Shown one piece after another: positions 8,100 through 15,928 of a stretch of 47,500 nucleotides of DNA. The stretch spans positions 1-47,500 of the forward strand of contig QHXM01000158.1 in the NCBI GenBank assembly GCA_003222945.1, in the 5' to 3' direction. A program made the position numbers and the translations under genes. How positions within the stretch are numbered: position 1 is the stretch's first letter; every line of letters begins with the position of its first letter. The notes beneath the pieces are model-generated. The model was given only the letters and a program-made list of their open reading frames with translations. It made no database searches and was not told the DNA's origin. This DNA comes from Acidobacteriota bacterium (GTDB lineage: Bacteria; Acidobacteriota; Blastocatellia; Pyrinomonadales; Pyrinomonadaceae).

Positions 8100-8585
8100 A
8101 TGAAGAGATTTGTTCTAATCGTTAGCCTGTTTACGATTTGTTTGGTTTGCGTGGCGGGGGATGCGCGTGCGCAGGGAAAGCCTGTGCTTGGACCGGATTC
8201 TTCTACGGTGCGCGATGCTGATCTTGAGAAGGATTCGCTTCGCAACCTGGATGTCGCGCGACAATATTTCAAGTTGAAGAAGGCTTATTATGCGTCGCTG
8301 GACCGCAGCGAAGAGATCATTGCAGGCAACCCGAATTTTGCGAAGATTGACGAGGCGCTTTACATAGCTGGCATGAGCAGTCTCTATCTTTCTGAGAATC
8401 GCGGCAAGCAAAAGATTGTCGGGATACCGGAAAAGCACCGGCTCAAACCTGAAGAGTATCGCAGCAAAGCGCGCGAATTTCTGTCGCAACTCGTCAATGA
8501 ACATCCAGACAGTTCATTCAGCAAACAGGTACAGGACGCCCTGCACGATCTTGGCGGAGCATTGCCGAAAAACAGTTCGCAGTAG
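8100..8585 (+). CDS. Exported BamD/TPR-like protein
   Basis: 161-residue protein beginning at an ATG 5 nt after a GGAGG at 8090-8094. An N-terminal signal peptide (MKRFVLIVSLFTICLVCVAG, DARAQ cleavage region) has a Cys near position 17 but no convincing lipobox. The mature part is helical and includes a YRSKAREFLSQLVNEHPDSSFSK segment, which resembles the TPR units of BamD/YfiO-like outer-membrane assembly lipoproteins. It is much shorter than BamD, so it may be only a TPR-like periplasmic helper. The stop codon sits in hairpin 6. Confidence 0.65.
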   Translation: MKRFVLIVSLFTICLVCVAGDARAQGKPVLGPDSSTVRDADLEKDSLRNLDVARQYFKLKKAYYASLDRSEEIIAGNPNFAKIDEALYIAGMSSLYLSENRGKQKIVGIPEKHRLKPEEYRSKAREFLSQLVNEHPDSSFSKQVQDALHDLGGALPKNSSQ

Positions 8586-8642
8586 GCAGCAGGAGCAGAT
8601 GATAGTCAGCCTTTTGTATTTTAACTGCCCACTGCCCACTGC
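8579..8642. repeat. Heptamer repeat/hairpin 6
   Basis: GCAGTAGGCAG at 8579-8589 pairs with CTGCCCACTGC at 8625-8635 or its heptamer-shifted copy at 8632-8642, one mismatch each. The heptamer is nearly that of hairpin 3 (AGTAGGC). The stop codon of the upstream gene (8583-8585) is inside the first arm. Confidence 0.7.
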
Positions 8643-8672
8643 CAACTAACTTTAACAGGAGTGATAGAAAAG

Positions 8673-9614
8673 ATGTCCCTACTTGTAGTCGGGTCTGTGG
8701 CCTTTGATGAGGTTGAGACGCCGTTTGGTAAGCGCGAGAGGATGCTCGGCGGTTCTGCGTCGCATTTCTCTATCTCTGCTAGTTACTTCACGGACGTTCG
8801 CATCGTTGGCGTTGTCGGCGGCGATTTCGGACGCGAAGAGGAAGCCGTGTTCGAGCGTCACAACGTTGACACAACGGACCTGGAACGAATCCCGGACGGT
8901 AAAACTTTCTTCTGGCGCGGGCGCTACGATTTCGACCTGAACACGGCGCACACGCTGGACACGCAGCTAAACGTCTTCGCGGATTTCAAGCCAAAGCTTT
9001 CGGAGGAATCGAAGAGGTCGCGCCTTGTGTTCCTAGGCAACATTCAGCCTGAGCTTCAGCGCGAGGTTCGCCAGCAGGTGAAAAGCGCGGAACTCGTCGC
9101 GCTCGATACAATGAACCTTTGGATTAACATTGCGCGCGATGCGCTTCTTGAAGCTGTCAAGGAAGTTGACGTTGTTATCATCAACGACGCTGAGGCTCGG
9201 CAACTCGCTGACGAGCCGAACTTGATAAAGGCTGCGCGCAAAATTCTTTCATGGGGGCCACGGGCATTGATAGTCAAACGCGGCGAGTACGGCGCGGCGC
9301 TCTTTACAGGGCAGACTTACTTCGCCATTCCAGCCTACCCGCTCGAATCCGTCTTCGATCCAACGGGCGCTGGAGACACTTTCGCCGGAGGCTTCATGGG
9401 CTACATGGCTAGCCAGGAGAAGTTGGACGAAGCGGCCATGCGACGCGCAATGATCTTCGGCTCCGTGATGGCCTCATTCAACGTTGAAGAGTTCGGCACG
9501 GAGCGCGTTCAGCGACTCACGCACGATGAGATAAACGAACGTTTCCGCGCCTTCAAACAGATGACGCATTTCGAGGAGATACCGTTTGAGCGCGCTGTAA
9601 AGGCGACGCGATAA
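8673..9614 (+). CDS. PfkB-family carbohydrate/nucleoside kinase
   Basis: Ribokinase-fold kinase of 313 residues. The catalytic signature DPTGAGDTFAGG lies near residue 230, with the Asp as general base, and an N-terminal glycine motif LGGSASHFS is present. The start at 8673 follows AGGAG at 8657-8661; a GTG at 8661 is an alternative. I recognise this subgroup (LLVVGSVAFD, LNTAHTLDTQLNVFADF) as one often found beside mtnP, and mtnP is two genes upstream here, so a role in nucleoside or methylthioribose-related salvage is a reasonable inference. The exact substrate is unknown. Confidence 0.85.
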   Translation: MSLLVVGSVAFDEVETPFGKRERMLGGSASHFSISASYFTDVRIVGVVGGDFGREEEAVFERHNVDTTDLERIPDGKTFFWRGRYDFDLNTAHTLDTQLNVFADFKPKLSEESKRSRLVFLGNIQPELQREVRQQVKSAELVALDTMNLWINIARDALLEAVKEVDVVIINDAEARQLADEPNLIKAARKILSWGPRALIVKRGEYGAALFTGQTYFAIPAYPLESVFDPTGAGDTFAGGFMGYMASQEKLDEAAMRRAMIFGSVMASFNVEEFGTERVQRLTHDEINERFRAFKQMTHFEEIPFERAVKATR

Positions 9615-9624
9615 AGACAGTTTC

Positions 9625-9689
9625 AGGTTTGAAGTTTCAGGTTTCAAGTTTTAGACTAGCGTGCAACTTGAACCTGAAACTCGAAACCT
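9625..9689. repeat. Intergenic heptamer hairpin 7
   Basis: Arms 9625-9650 and 9665-9689 pair with two mismatches and one bulge. Units TTCAGGT, TTGAAGT, TTCAGGT, TTCAAGT are seven nucleotides each. The sequence is related to hairpin 9. The following gene keeps a Shine-Dalgarno (TGGAGA at 9692-9697). Confidence 0.85.
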
Positions 9690-9702
9690 TTGTGGAGAAT
9701 CT

Positions 9703-10107
9703 ATGTTCTGTCCTGTTTGCGAGTCTGAGTATGAAGCGGGGCTAACGCATTGCCCTGACGACGACGCGGAGTTGGTTGAGCGTCTGACGCCTGAGAACAC
9801 TCTGCGCGATCACAGCGAGGCGCGCTTTGTGCCTTTGCATAACGTAGGCTCTCCCGCTGAAGCCGAAATGGTCAACGACATACTCCAGCAGAACGGCATA
9901 CGCTCGGCGGTCCAATCTGGCGGCATGGATGCTTTCTCGCCTCTGCTCTCGACCACCTCGCCCGGCGCTATGATCCTGGTTGACGAGCGCGACCTTGACC
10001 GCGCGCAGGAAATCTACAACGCCTTCTTCGGCAAGGATACGACGCCGCTGACAGGCACAACACTCGATGAAGATATAGAGATAGCCGGTGAAGAGGCGGA
10101 AGAGTAG
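9703..10107 (+). CDS. Zinc-ribbon plus DUF2007 (putative signal-transducing) protein
   Basis: 134-residue cytosolic protein. An N-terminal ribbon (CPVCESEYEAGLTHCPDDDAEL) is followed by a PII-like DUF2007 fold recognised by LHNVGSPAEAEMVNDILQQNGIRSAV and ILVDERDLDRAQEIYNAF, then an acidic tail. DUF2007 proteins are called putative signal transducers without a defined ligand. The start at 9703 is fixed by TGGAGA 5-10 nt upstream. It is separated by only 15 nt from cutA and is probably co-transcribed with it. Confidence 0.8.
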   Translation: MFCPVCESEYEAGLTHCPDDDAELVERLTPENTLRDHSEARFVPLHNVGSPAEAEMVNDILQQNGIRSAVQSGGMDAFSPLLSTTSPGAMILVDERDLDRAQEIYNAFFGKDTTPLTGTTLDEDIEIAGEEAEE

Positions 10108-10122
10108 CTTTCAAGTTTTATC

Positions 10123-10515
10123 ATGACAGAGCAATCAACAGGAGCAATTGTAGTGATGATGACGGCTGGCAGCCGCGAGGAGGCTGCGCGTCTGGCAGAC
10201 ATTCTGGTCGTCGCGCGTCTTGCTGCCTGCGTTCAAATCTTGCCTGAGATCGAATCGGTCTATCACTGGAAGGATAAAGTTGAGCGCGCACCTGAAATCC
10301 TGCTTCTGGCAAAAACCACGCAGGAGAATTTCGTATCGTTAGAGGCTGCCGTGCGTTCGCTTCACAGTTACGAGACGCCGGAGATAATCGCTCTGCTGAT
10401 AACAGAAGCCTCCGCTCCGTATCTTGAATGGCTAACGGCAAACGTCCTTCCTCAAAGCAAAGAGACACAGCAGGCGACTGCCGCCAACGCAAACGGCTCG
10501 ACGCAAAGCGCCTGA
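10123..10515 (+). CDS. cutA: CutA1 divalent-cation tolerance protein
   Basis: Trimeric ferredoxin-like protein linked to copper and other divalent-cation tolerance; its molecular role is still debated. Conserved features are REEAARLADILVVARLAACVQILP, ESVYHWKDKVERAPEILLLAKT and HSYETPEIIALLI. The 130 residues comprise the normal core plus a Gln/Ala/Asn-rich, probably disordered tail of about 20 residues. It converges on the LOG-family gene with about 39 nt between stop codons. Confidence 0.9.
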   Translation: MTEQSTGAIVVMMTAGSREEAARLADILVVARLAACVQILPEIESVYHWKDKVERAPEILLLAKTTQENFVSLEAAVRSLHSYETPEIIALLITEASAPYLEWLTANVLPQSKETQQATAANANGSTQSA

Positions 10516-10554
10516 TTGCCGAAATTCATCCGCTGACTTTCAGAGAGCTATTTA

Positions 10555-11307
10555 TCATCGCAACTCATATTCATCAGGCACGCTGTTATCCAACTTGCTC
10601 AGAGAGTCCTGACTTCTGACGACAATCTCCACAACTTCTTCCGGCGAGTCCGTTAGATGAAGCCTGCGGAAATCATCTTCAGCGATTTTTCCTTCCGCGA
10701 ACATAGGCCCTTTCAACCATTCCAACATCCCGCCCCAATAAGCAGAGCCAAAGAGCACGACCGGAAAGTTCTTAATCTTTCGCGTCTGTATGAGCGTTAA
10801 CGCCTCAAACAATTCGTCGAGCGTGCCGTAGCCTCCGGGAAAGATTACGAATGCCGTGCTGTATTTAACGAACATGGTCTTTCGCACGAAGAAGTATTTG
10901 AACGTCAACTCGCGCGTCAGATACGGGTTGGCCTTCTGCTCGAACGGAAGCTCTATGTTGCAGCCAATGGAGATTCCGCCAGCCTCGAACGCGCCCTTGT
11001 TTGCAGCCTCCATGATTCCCGGTCCACCGCCCGTTATCACTGCAAACCCTGCGCGAGAAAGAAGCGCAGCGGTTTCCTGCGCCGCCTTGTATTGGGGATT
11101 ATCGGGCAGCGTTCGCGCCGAGCCGAAAATAGAGACGCCGCGCGTGATAGCCGCAAGATCATCGAAGCCCTCAACGAACTCGCCCATGATGCGAAACACA
11201 CGCCACGTGTCCGTGTGCGTGAACTCATCATGCCTTGGAGATTCCAGTAACTGCTCGTCCTGCGTGACGAATGGAATTGGAGTATTCTCTTCTTTTGTAT
11301 CAGCCAT
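10555..11307 (-). CDS. LOG-family (TIGR00730) Rossmann-fold protein
   Basis: 250 residues with the two diagnostic motifs: GGGPGIMEAANKGAFEAGG near residue 92 and PGGYGTLDELFEALTLIQT near residue 155. Members with PGGxGTxxE are phosphoribohydrolases that release a base from nucleoside 5'-monophosphates (cytokinin-activating LOG enzymes, or bacterial AMP/NMP nucleosidases); the bacterial substrate is often unknown. A roughly 50-residue N-terminal extension precedes the fold. The start codon lies 6 nt from hairpin 8 and has no Shine-Dalgarno. Confidence 0.85.
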   Translation of the reverse strand: MADTKEENTPIPFVTQDEQLLESPRHDEFTHTDTWRVFRIMGEFVEGFDDLAAITRGVSIFGSARTLPDNPQYKAAQETAALLSRAGFAVITGGGPGIMEAANKGAFEAGGISIGCNIELPFEQKANPYLTRELTFKYFFVRKTMFVKYSTAFVIFPGGYGTLDELFEALTLIQTRKIKNFPVVLFGSAYWGGMLEWLKGPMFAEGKIAEDDFRRLHLTDSPEEVVEIVVRSQDSLSKLDNSVPDEYELR

Positions 11308-11313
11308 AAGATA

Positions 11314-11392
11314 AGGGATGGGGGATGAGGGCGGAGAGATGAAGTAAAGAAAACGCGCTTACGCTTGCTTTCATCCCTCATCTCTCATCCCT
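11314..11392. repeat. Intergenic heptamer hairpin 8 with a one-unit indel
   Basis: Arms 11314-11343 and 11370-11392. The arms match over about 18 nt with two mismatches plus a second block, and the left arm carries exactly one extra heptamer (CGGAGAG). Units ATAAGGG, ATGGGGG, ATGAGGG are visible. The element fills the gap between the fabI stop and the LOG start. Confidence 0.85.
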
Positions 11393-11397
11393 GCTTT

Positions 11398-12159
11398 TCA
11401 GAGCGCCATGATGTTGTAGCCACAGTCAACGTGTATGACTTCGCCTGTGATGCCGGAAGAGAGCGGGCTGCAAAGAAATAGAGCGCAGTTGCCGACCTCT
11501 CGCGCTTCAACATTGCGGCGCAGCGGCGCGCGCTCTGCGTGATGTTTGAGCATCAAGCCCATGTTGGCTACGGCGCGCGCGGAAAGAGTATTGATCGGAC
11601 CTGCGCTGATGGCATTGACGCGAATGTTGCCAGGTCCGAGATCGGCTGCAAGGTAACGCGTGCTCGCTTCGAGCGCGGCCTTTGCGACTCCCATCACGTT
11701 GTAGTTCGGCACGACCTTCTCTGCGCCGTAGTAGGACATGGAGACAATGCTCCCGCCGTCTGTCATCAACGGCACGGCTGCGTGCGCAAGCGACGTGAGC
11801 GAGTAGGCACTGACTTCAAGCGCCGTAAGAAAGCCGTCGCGCGACGTGTCCACAAACGCTCCCTCAAGCTCTTCCTTCGGAGCATAAGCGACGCTGTGAA
11901 TGAGAAAGTCCAACCGCCCGAACTCTTCACCGACACGTCTGAACGCCTCGTCCACTTCTTCACGCTTCGTCACATCGCAGGGCACGACGAGCGAGCCTTC
12001 CATGTCGCGCGTCAGGCTCTCAACGTTCTCCTTCAATCGCTCGCCCTGATACGTAAAAGCCAGCCGCGCGCCCGCTTCGCTCAAAGCCTGCGCCGTCGCC
12101 CAAGCGATTGAACGCTTGTTTGCAACGCCGAAGATGATTCCGAATCTGTTTTGAAGCAT
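11398..12159 (-). CDS. fabI: Enoyl-[acyl-carrier-protein] reductase (NADH)
   Basis: Reduces trans-2-enoyl-ACP in the last step of type II fatty-acid elongation. Full-length 253-residue SDR-type FabI: cofactor motif GVANKRSIAWATAQ at the N-terminus, catalytic SYYGAEKVVPNYNVMGVAKAAL (Tyr-x6-Lys, with the second upstream Tyr), and the AGPINTLSA loop. The start at 12159 (MLQNRFGIIFG) is chosen because the upstream in-frame residues would be read from hairpin 9. The start lies 1 nt from a perfect 39-bp stem and has no Shine-Dalgarno. Ordinary family member and the likely essential enoyl reductase. Confidence 0.93.
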   Translation of the reverse strand: MLQNRFGIIFGVANKRSIAWATAQALSEAGARLAFTYQGERLKENVESLTRDMEGSLVVPCDVTKREEVDEAFRRVGEEFGRLDFLIHSVAYAPKEELEGAFVDTSRDGFLTALEVSAYSLTSLAHAAVPLMTDGGSIVSMSYYGAEKVVPNYNVMGVAKAALEASTRYLAADLGPGNIRVNAISAGPINTLSARAVANMGLMLKHHAERAPLRRNVEAREVGNCALFLCSPLSSGITGEVIHVDCGYNIMAL

Positions 12160-12160
12160 G

Positions 12161-12241
12161 AGTTTCAAGTTCCAAGTTTCAGGTTCCAAGTTAAAAGCTC
12201 CAAGCTTTTAACTTGGAACCTGAAACTTGGAACTTGAAACT
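12161..12241. repeat. Heptamer hairpin 9: perfect 39-bp stem filling the fabI/M48 gap
   Basis: Arms 12161-12199 and 12203-12241 are perfect inverse complements with a 3-nt loop. Units read TTTCAAG, TTCCAAG, TTTCAGG, TTCCAAG, TTAAAAG. It begins 4 nt after the M48 stop codon and ends 1 nt before the fabI start codon (both on the minus strand), so practically the whole 86-nt gap is stem. Confidence 0.97.
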
Positions 12242-12245
12242 AATT

Positions 12246-13229
12246 TTAGGCTGCTGCAATCTGCGGCTCGCTCGTCATTAAAGCTTTGTACTCGCCGCTG
12301 TCAACCCACTTCAGGATTTCCGAGACGCGCCAGATGGGGAAGGGGTGCGACAGCCCGGCAGTTATGATGTCGGCCCAGAAACGGTCCAGCGCCTTCTCGT
12401 CGTAGTTCTTCTGAAAGTCGCGCGCCTGCGCCAGGAACTGCTCGTAGTCAACCTTCGAGGCGTAAGTCCCGCCAGCGAGTTTCATCATCGTGCGGCCTAT
12501 GACATGCGGGTCTTGCGTGACCAGAAGTGCTGCGCGGTCGCAGGAGAGTTCTGCACGTCGCGCCCAGGCGAGCAGAGCAGAGCGCATCGTCATCGAGAGC
12601 AGTTCGAGCGCGATCTTTGCAATCGCTGTCGCGGCGAGCGCGGCGTTCGCAAGAAGCTCAAGCAGTCGCGCCGCTGTCAAATATAGAACGTGCTCTGCGT
12701 GTATGTGGCCGACTTCGTGCGCGACGACCGCGAGGACTTCTTCATCCGTCAGGCGTTCGATCAAGGATGAATGAAGAACTATGACGGGACGTTCGACGCC
12801 GCCAGTGAAGGCATTGACGATTGGCGATTGCTGAACGAAGAGTTCGGGCATATCAACGCCAAGTGTAGTGCAAGCGACCTGCAATTTTGCATGAAGGTCA
12901 GGGCATTGCTGCGGCGTGACCTTGACTGCGCTTGCAGTGAAGATGACGCGGATAGCGGATTCGCCCGTGACTGCCAATAATTTCTTCAAAGCGGAATCAA
13001 TGCCAGGGATAGCTCGAAGGGCTGCGAGCGCGCGGCTGTCAGCCGGGTGAATGTAATCGTGCTTGTTAAGGTCTGCGAATTTTTTATGCGGCTCATCCGA
13101 CAGCGGCAAGCGGCAACGCCCGCACTTGGCTGAGCCGCCGTTATCACGCGTCTGGTTGCGCTGCCCGCAGTAGCGACAGCGTATGGACTCACGATTCTCA
13201 GCCGCAGGCGCGTTTTCGTTCTCTTCCAT
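12246..13229 (-). CDS. Zinc-ribbon-headed M48 family metallopeptidase
   Basis: Ste24/HtpX-type zinc protease of 327 residues. An N-terminal ribbon (CRYCGQRN...CGRCRLPL) is followed by a helical spacer, the catalytic HEVGH near residue 170 and the downstream Glu ligand in ELSCDRAALL. A hydrophobic Ala/Leu-rich stretch between them probably forms one or two membrane-associated helices. M48 enzymes act in membrane-protein quality control; the substrate here is unknown. A candidate promoter with a perfect -10 lies about 80 nt upstream. It reads away from the VWA-PurH gene with a hairpin between them. Confidence 0.85.
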   Translation of the reverse strand: MEENENAPAAENRESIRCRYCGQRNQTRDNGGSAKCGRCRLPLSDEPHKKFADLNKHDYIHPADSRALAALRAIPGIDSALKKLLAVTGESAIRVIFTASAVKVTPQQCPDLHAKLQVACTTLGVDMPELFVQQSPIVNAFTGGVERPVIVLHSSLIERLTDEEVLAVVAHEVGHIHAEHVLYLTAARLLELLANAALAATAIAKIALELLSMTMRSALLAWARRAELSCDRAALLVTQDPHVIGRTMMKLAGGTYASKVDYEQFLAQARDFQKNYDEKALDRFWADIITAGLSHPFPIWRVSEILKWVDSGEYKALMTSEPQIAAA

Positions 13230-13290
13230 CTTTTAGTTCCTTTATTGAAAATGGAGCGCGCCTCTCCGGGGAAGACTTAAATTATGGAGG

Positions 13291-13306
13291 CTTGCTCGTG
13301 AGCAAG
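13291..13306. promoter_or_regulatory. Palindrome at the M48 gene transcription start
   Basis: CTTGCTC-GT-GAGCAAG, a 7+2+7 perfect inverted repeat placed from about -5 to +10 of the candidate promoter at 13308-13336. The placement suits a repressor operator, but no regulator is identified. Confidence 0.4.
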
Positions 13307-13307
13307 G

Positions 13308-13336
13308 ATTATAAGGAAGCGGTCAATAATCAGCAA
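13308..13336 (-). promoter_or_regulatory. Candidate sigma-70-type promoter of the M48 peptidase gene
   Basis: On the minus strand a perfect TATAAT (13308-13313) lies 17 nt from a weak -35, TTGCTG (13331-13336). The expected start is near 13301, giving a leader of about 70 nt before the ATG at 13229. Confidence 0.45.
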
Positions 13337-13345
13337 TCAGGTAAA

Positions 13346-13427
13346 AGAGTCTGGAGTCTGAGGTCTGGAGTCAAAGGCAAAAAACTGCTTTTAACGAGTT
13401 GACTCTGGACTCCGAGACTCCAGACTC
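13346..13427. repeat. Intergenic heptamer hairpin 10
   Basis: Arms 13347-13374 and 13399-13427: the outer 13 bp are perfect, the inner part pairs with a few mismatches and one indel. Heptamers AGAGTCT, GGAGTCT, GAGGTCT, GGAGTCA are visible. It begins about 10 nt after the PurH stop codon. Confidence 0.85.
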
Positions 13428-13437
13428 CACACTCTTA

Positions 13438-15921
13438 TTAATGTTTGAAATGCCTTATGCCCGTGAAGACCATTGCAAGGTTGTGTTCGTTGGCTGCCGT
13501 GATGACTTCCTGATCGCGCACGGAGCCGCCGGGTTGGATTATGGCGGTGATGCCGTGTCGCGCGGCTTCGTCAACGCCATCGCGGAAGGGGAAGAAGGCG
13601 TCGGAAGCAAGTACAGAACCTTCGAGCGGCAATTGCGCGCGCATCGCGCCAAGCTTTACGGAATCAACTCTGGACATCTGTCCTGCGCCGACTCCTACGG
13701 TTTGCCCCTCGCGCGCGTAAACGATTGCGTTAGATTTGGTGTGCTTGCAAACGGTCCACGCGAACAGAAGCGCACGTATCTCTTCTTCTGTAGGCTCGCG
13801 TTTTGTTACAACCTTCAAGTCCTCGCGTCTAAGACGATGCGTGTCGCGCGTCTGAACGAGCATTCCGCCAGTGATTGTTCTGTACTCTAAACCTTCAGCG
13901 CGTTTCGGCTCTCCAGCACGCAACACTCGCAAGTTCTTCTTCGCGCGCAAGACTTCAAGAGCGGCTTCTTCGTAATCGGACGCGATGATGACCTCAGTGA
14001 AAATCTCAACGACTGCACGCGCCGCCGCTTCATCAACCTTTTGATTGAAAGCGACTATGCCGCCGAACGCTGACACTGGATCGGTTGCGAGCGCGCGGCG
14101 ATAGGCTTCTTCTGTTGATTCGCCTCTGCCGACGCCAGCCGGATTCGTATGCTTGATGATCGCGCACGCCGTCTCATCGAAATCGCAGACAAGCTGCCAA
14201 GCTGCGTCCGCGTCAACGTAGTTGTTGAAGGACATCTCCTTGCCGCCGAGCAGTTCAGCGTGAGCTATGCCATCAGCTCTTCCTGTATCGTAAAGCGAAG
14301 CCGACTGATGAGGATTCTCTCCGTAGCGCAAATCGGCCATCTTTTGTAGTGTGAAGCGCGCAGCATCAGGAGGTACTTTCAGTTCTTCTATAGAAGGACG
14401 GGGCGGAATCGGCGAGCGGCCACGGCCCTCGCCCCTTCCGAATCCTGACACAGGTTGATTAGTTTCTTCTCGAATAAGTTTCGATAGATAGGCGTAAATG
14501 TTTTCGTCGTAAGAGGCTGTCTTGGCAAAAGCTATTAGTGCCAGCCACCTGCGTCGGCCAATACCTAGTTCCCCTTTTGTGGCGCTTAATTCATTCACGA
14601 TCTGGGTATAAAATTGTGGCGAAACAACGACAGCGACATCTCTGAAATTCTTCGCCGCCGAACGAATCATCGCGGGGCCGCCGATGTCTATCTGCTCAAT
14701 GGCTTCTTCGAGCGTAATTCCTTCGCGCGCAACTGTATGCTCAAACGGATAGAGGTTGACCACGACCATATCAATCGGCTCGATGTCGTGCTCGCGCATT
14801 CCCGCCAGATGCTCTTCGTTGTCGCGCAGTGCGAGAAGGCCGCCGTGTATGCGCGGGTGAAGAGTCTTGATGCGACCGTCCATCATCTCTGGAAAGCCTG
14901 TGACATCGGAGATGTCGCGCACTTCAACGCCAGCCTCGCATTCTTGCCTGAGTTGCTGAACGTGTAGCTTTCGCCCTCGTTGTTGCATTAAGTTGATTTC
15001 GATTCGATGTTGCGAAGCGGTGCGTGCGGCATCGTCTGGATAATAGCCGAGCACGTACTGTCCCTGTAAGTCTTCCTCAATCGCTTTGAAGACAGGCTCA
15101 AGATTAACTGTAGCCTTCGGGTCGAGCGCTGACTTCGCATCGCCGACCATGAAGTAGCGCCCGCCAGTCTTTTCTGCAAGATCGCGGAAGCCGCGTGATG
15201 CTGGGCGCGGCTCAAGTTGCCCCTCGCGCGGAGCGTAGAGCGGGAGATGAATCACGTAGATTGAGACGCCAAGCGCATGTGCTTCGTTGATGACTGCGGC
15301 GGGTCGCGTCGTGCTCGCGTTGTCAAGACCGTCGCTGATTAGAATCAATATGCGGCGCTCGGTCAGGTTGTTTCCAGAACTCGCAAAAGATTTGAGACTC
15401 GTGGCGACGGCATCAAAAATTGCTGTGCGCTGATTCGGTTGCGCGGGAATTAAGAAAGCTGCTTCGGCTTTTGCGGCATCGGCCGTAAACGGAACGGTCA
15501 ACGCGGCCTTCTCTCCGAAATGTAGAACGGCGACGCGCGAGTTGTGGCCGAAGCGGGAGAAGAGTTTTAGCGCAGCATCGCGTTGCTCCATGACAAGATC
15601 GCGTATGCTGCCTGAAGCGTCTAGCGCGAAAGCAAGCGCGACATGCTCAGTCCCAGCGGCAAAGTATGAGAGCGCAACGTCGCGCCCGTTATCTCGAATG
15701 ATGAAGTCTGACTGTGTTAGTCCTGCGACGCGGTGACCCCTTGAATCAGTGACGAAAGCTGGCACGGTGACCAAGTCTGTTCGGACGCGAACGACATCAT
15801 CCGGCGATACGTCGTCCTGAGCAAAGGCGATAGCTGATGAGAGAAGAATGAAAGCTAAGCAGAGAAAGCTTGAAGTAAGAAAGAGTCTGCTTCCGCTTTG
15901 CGCACCTTTTTGCCTGGTCAT
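13438..15921 (-). CDS. purH: Chimera of a secreted VWFA-related protein and PurH lacking its N-terminus
   Basis: One 827-residue frame. Residues 1-34 are a signal peptide ending AIAFA-Q. Residues about 35-321 are an acidobacterial VWFA-related domain (VRTDLVTVPAFVTD, MIDAS motif DASGSIR, GRYFMVGD). From about residue 329 (GVEVRDISDVTGFPEMMDG) to the end (VFTGIRHFKH) it is PurH, the AICAR transformylase/IMP cyclohydrolase of purine synthesis. The transformylase half is intact, including KHTNPAG near residue 592 and GVGAGQMSRV. The first 40 or so PurH residues, with the SVSDK and STGGT nucleotide-binding loops of the cyclohydrolase, are absent, as are the VWA stop codon, any spacer and the PurH start. 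An exported PurH makes no metabolic sense, so this is a deletion junction or misassembly near 14950-14975, not a designed fusion. Confidence 0.85.
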   Translation of the reverse strand: MTRQKGAQSGSRLFLTSSFLCLAFILLSSAIAFAQDDVSPDDVVRVRTDLVTVPAFVTDSRGHRVAGLTQSDFIIRDNGRDVALSYFAAGTEHVALAFALDASGSIRDLVMEQRDAALKLFSRFGHNSRVAVLHFGEKAALTVPFTADAAKAEAAFLIPAQPNQRTAIFDAVATSLKSFASSGNNLTERRILILISDGLDNASTTRPAAVINEAHALGVSIYVIHLPLYAPREGQLEPRPASRGFRDLAEKTGGRYFMVGDAKSALDPKATVNLEPVFKAIEEDLQGQYVLGYYPDDAARTASQHRIEINLMQQRGRKLHVQQLRQECEAGVEVRDISDVTGFPEMMDGRIKTLHPRIHGGLLALRDNEEHLAGMREHDIEPIDMVVVNLYPFEHTVAREGITLEEAIEQIDIGGPAMIRSAAKNFRDVAVVVSPQFYTQIVNELSATKGELGIGRRRWLALIAFAKTASYDENIYAYLSKLIREETNQPVSGFGRGEGRGRSPIPPRPSIEELKVPPDAARFTLQKMADLRYGENPHQSASLYDTGRADGIAHAELLGGKEMSFNNYVDADAAWQLVCDFDETACAIIKHTNPAGVGRGESTEEAYRRALATDPVSAFGGIVAFNQKVDEAAARAVVEIFTEVIIASDYEEAALEVLRAKKNLRVLRAGEPKRAEGLEYRTITGGMLVQTRDTHRLRREDLKVVTKREPTEEEIRALLFAWTVCKHTKSNAIVYAREGQTVGVGAGQMSRVDSVKLGAMRAQLPLEGSVLASDAFFPFRDGVDEAARHGITAIIQPGGSVRDQEVITAANEHNLAMVFTGIRHFKH

Positions 15922-15928
15922 GCCAAAA

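Noticed and set aside
13399-13890. 163-codon plus-strand frame opposite the end of purH
   Set aside because: Antisense to conserved PurH sequence, no recognisable domain and it starts in hairpin 10.
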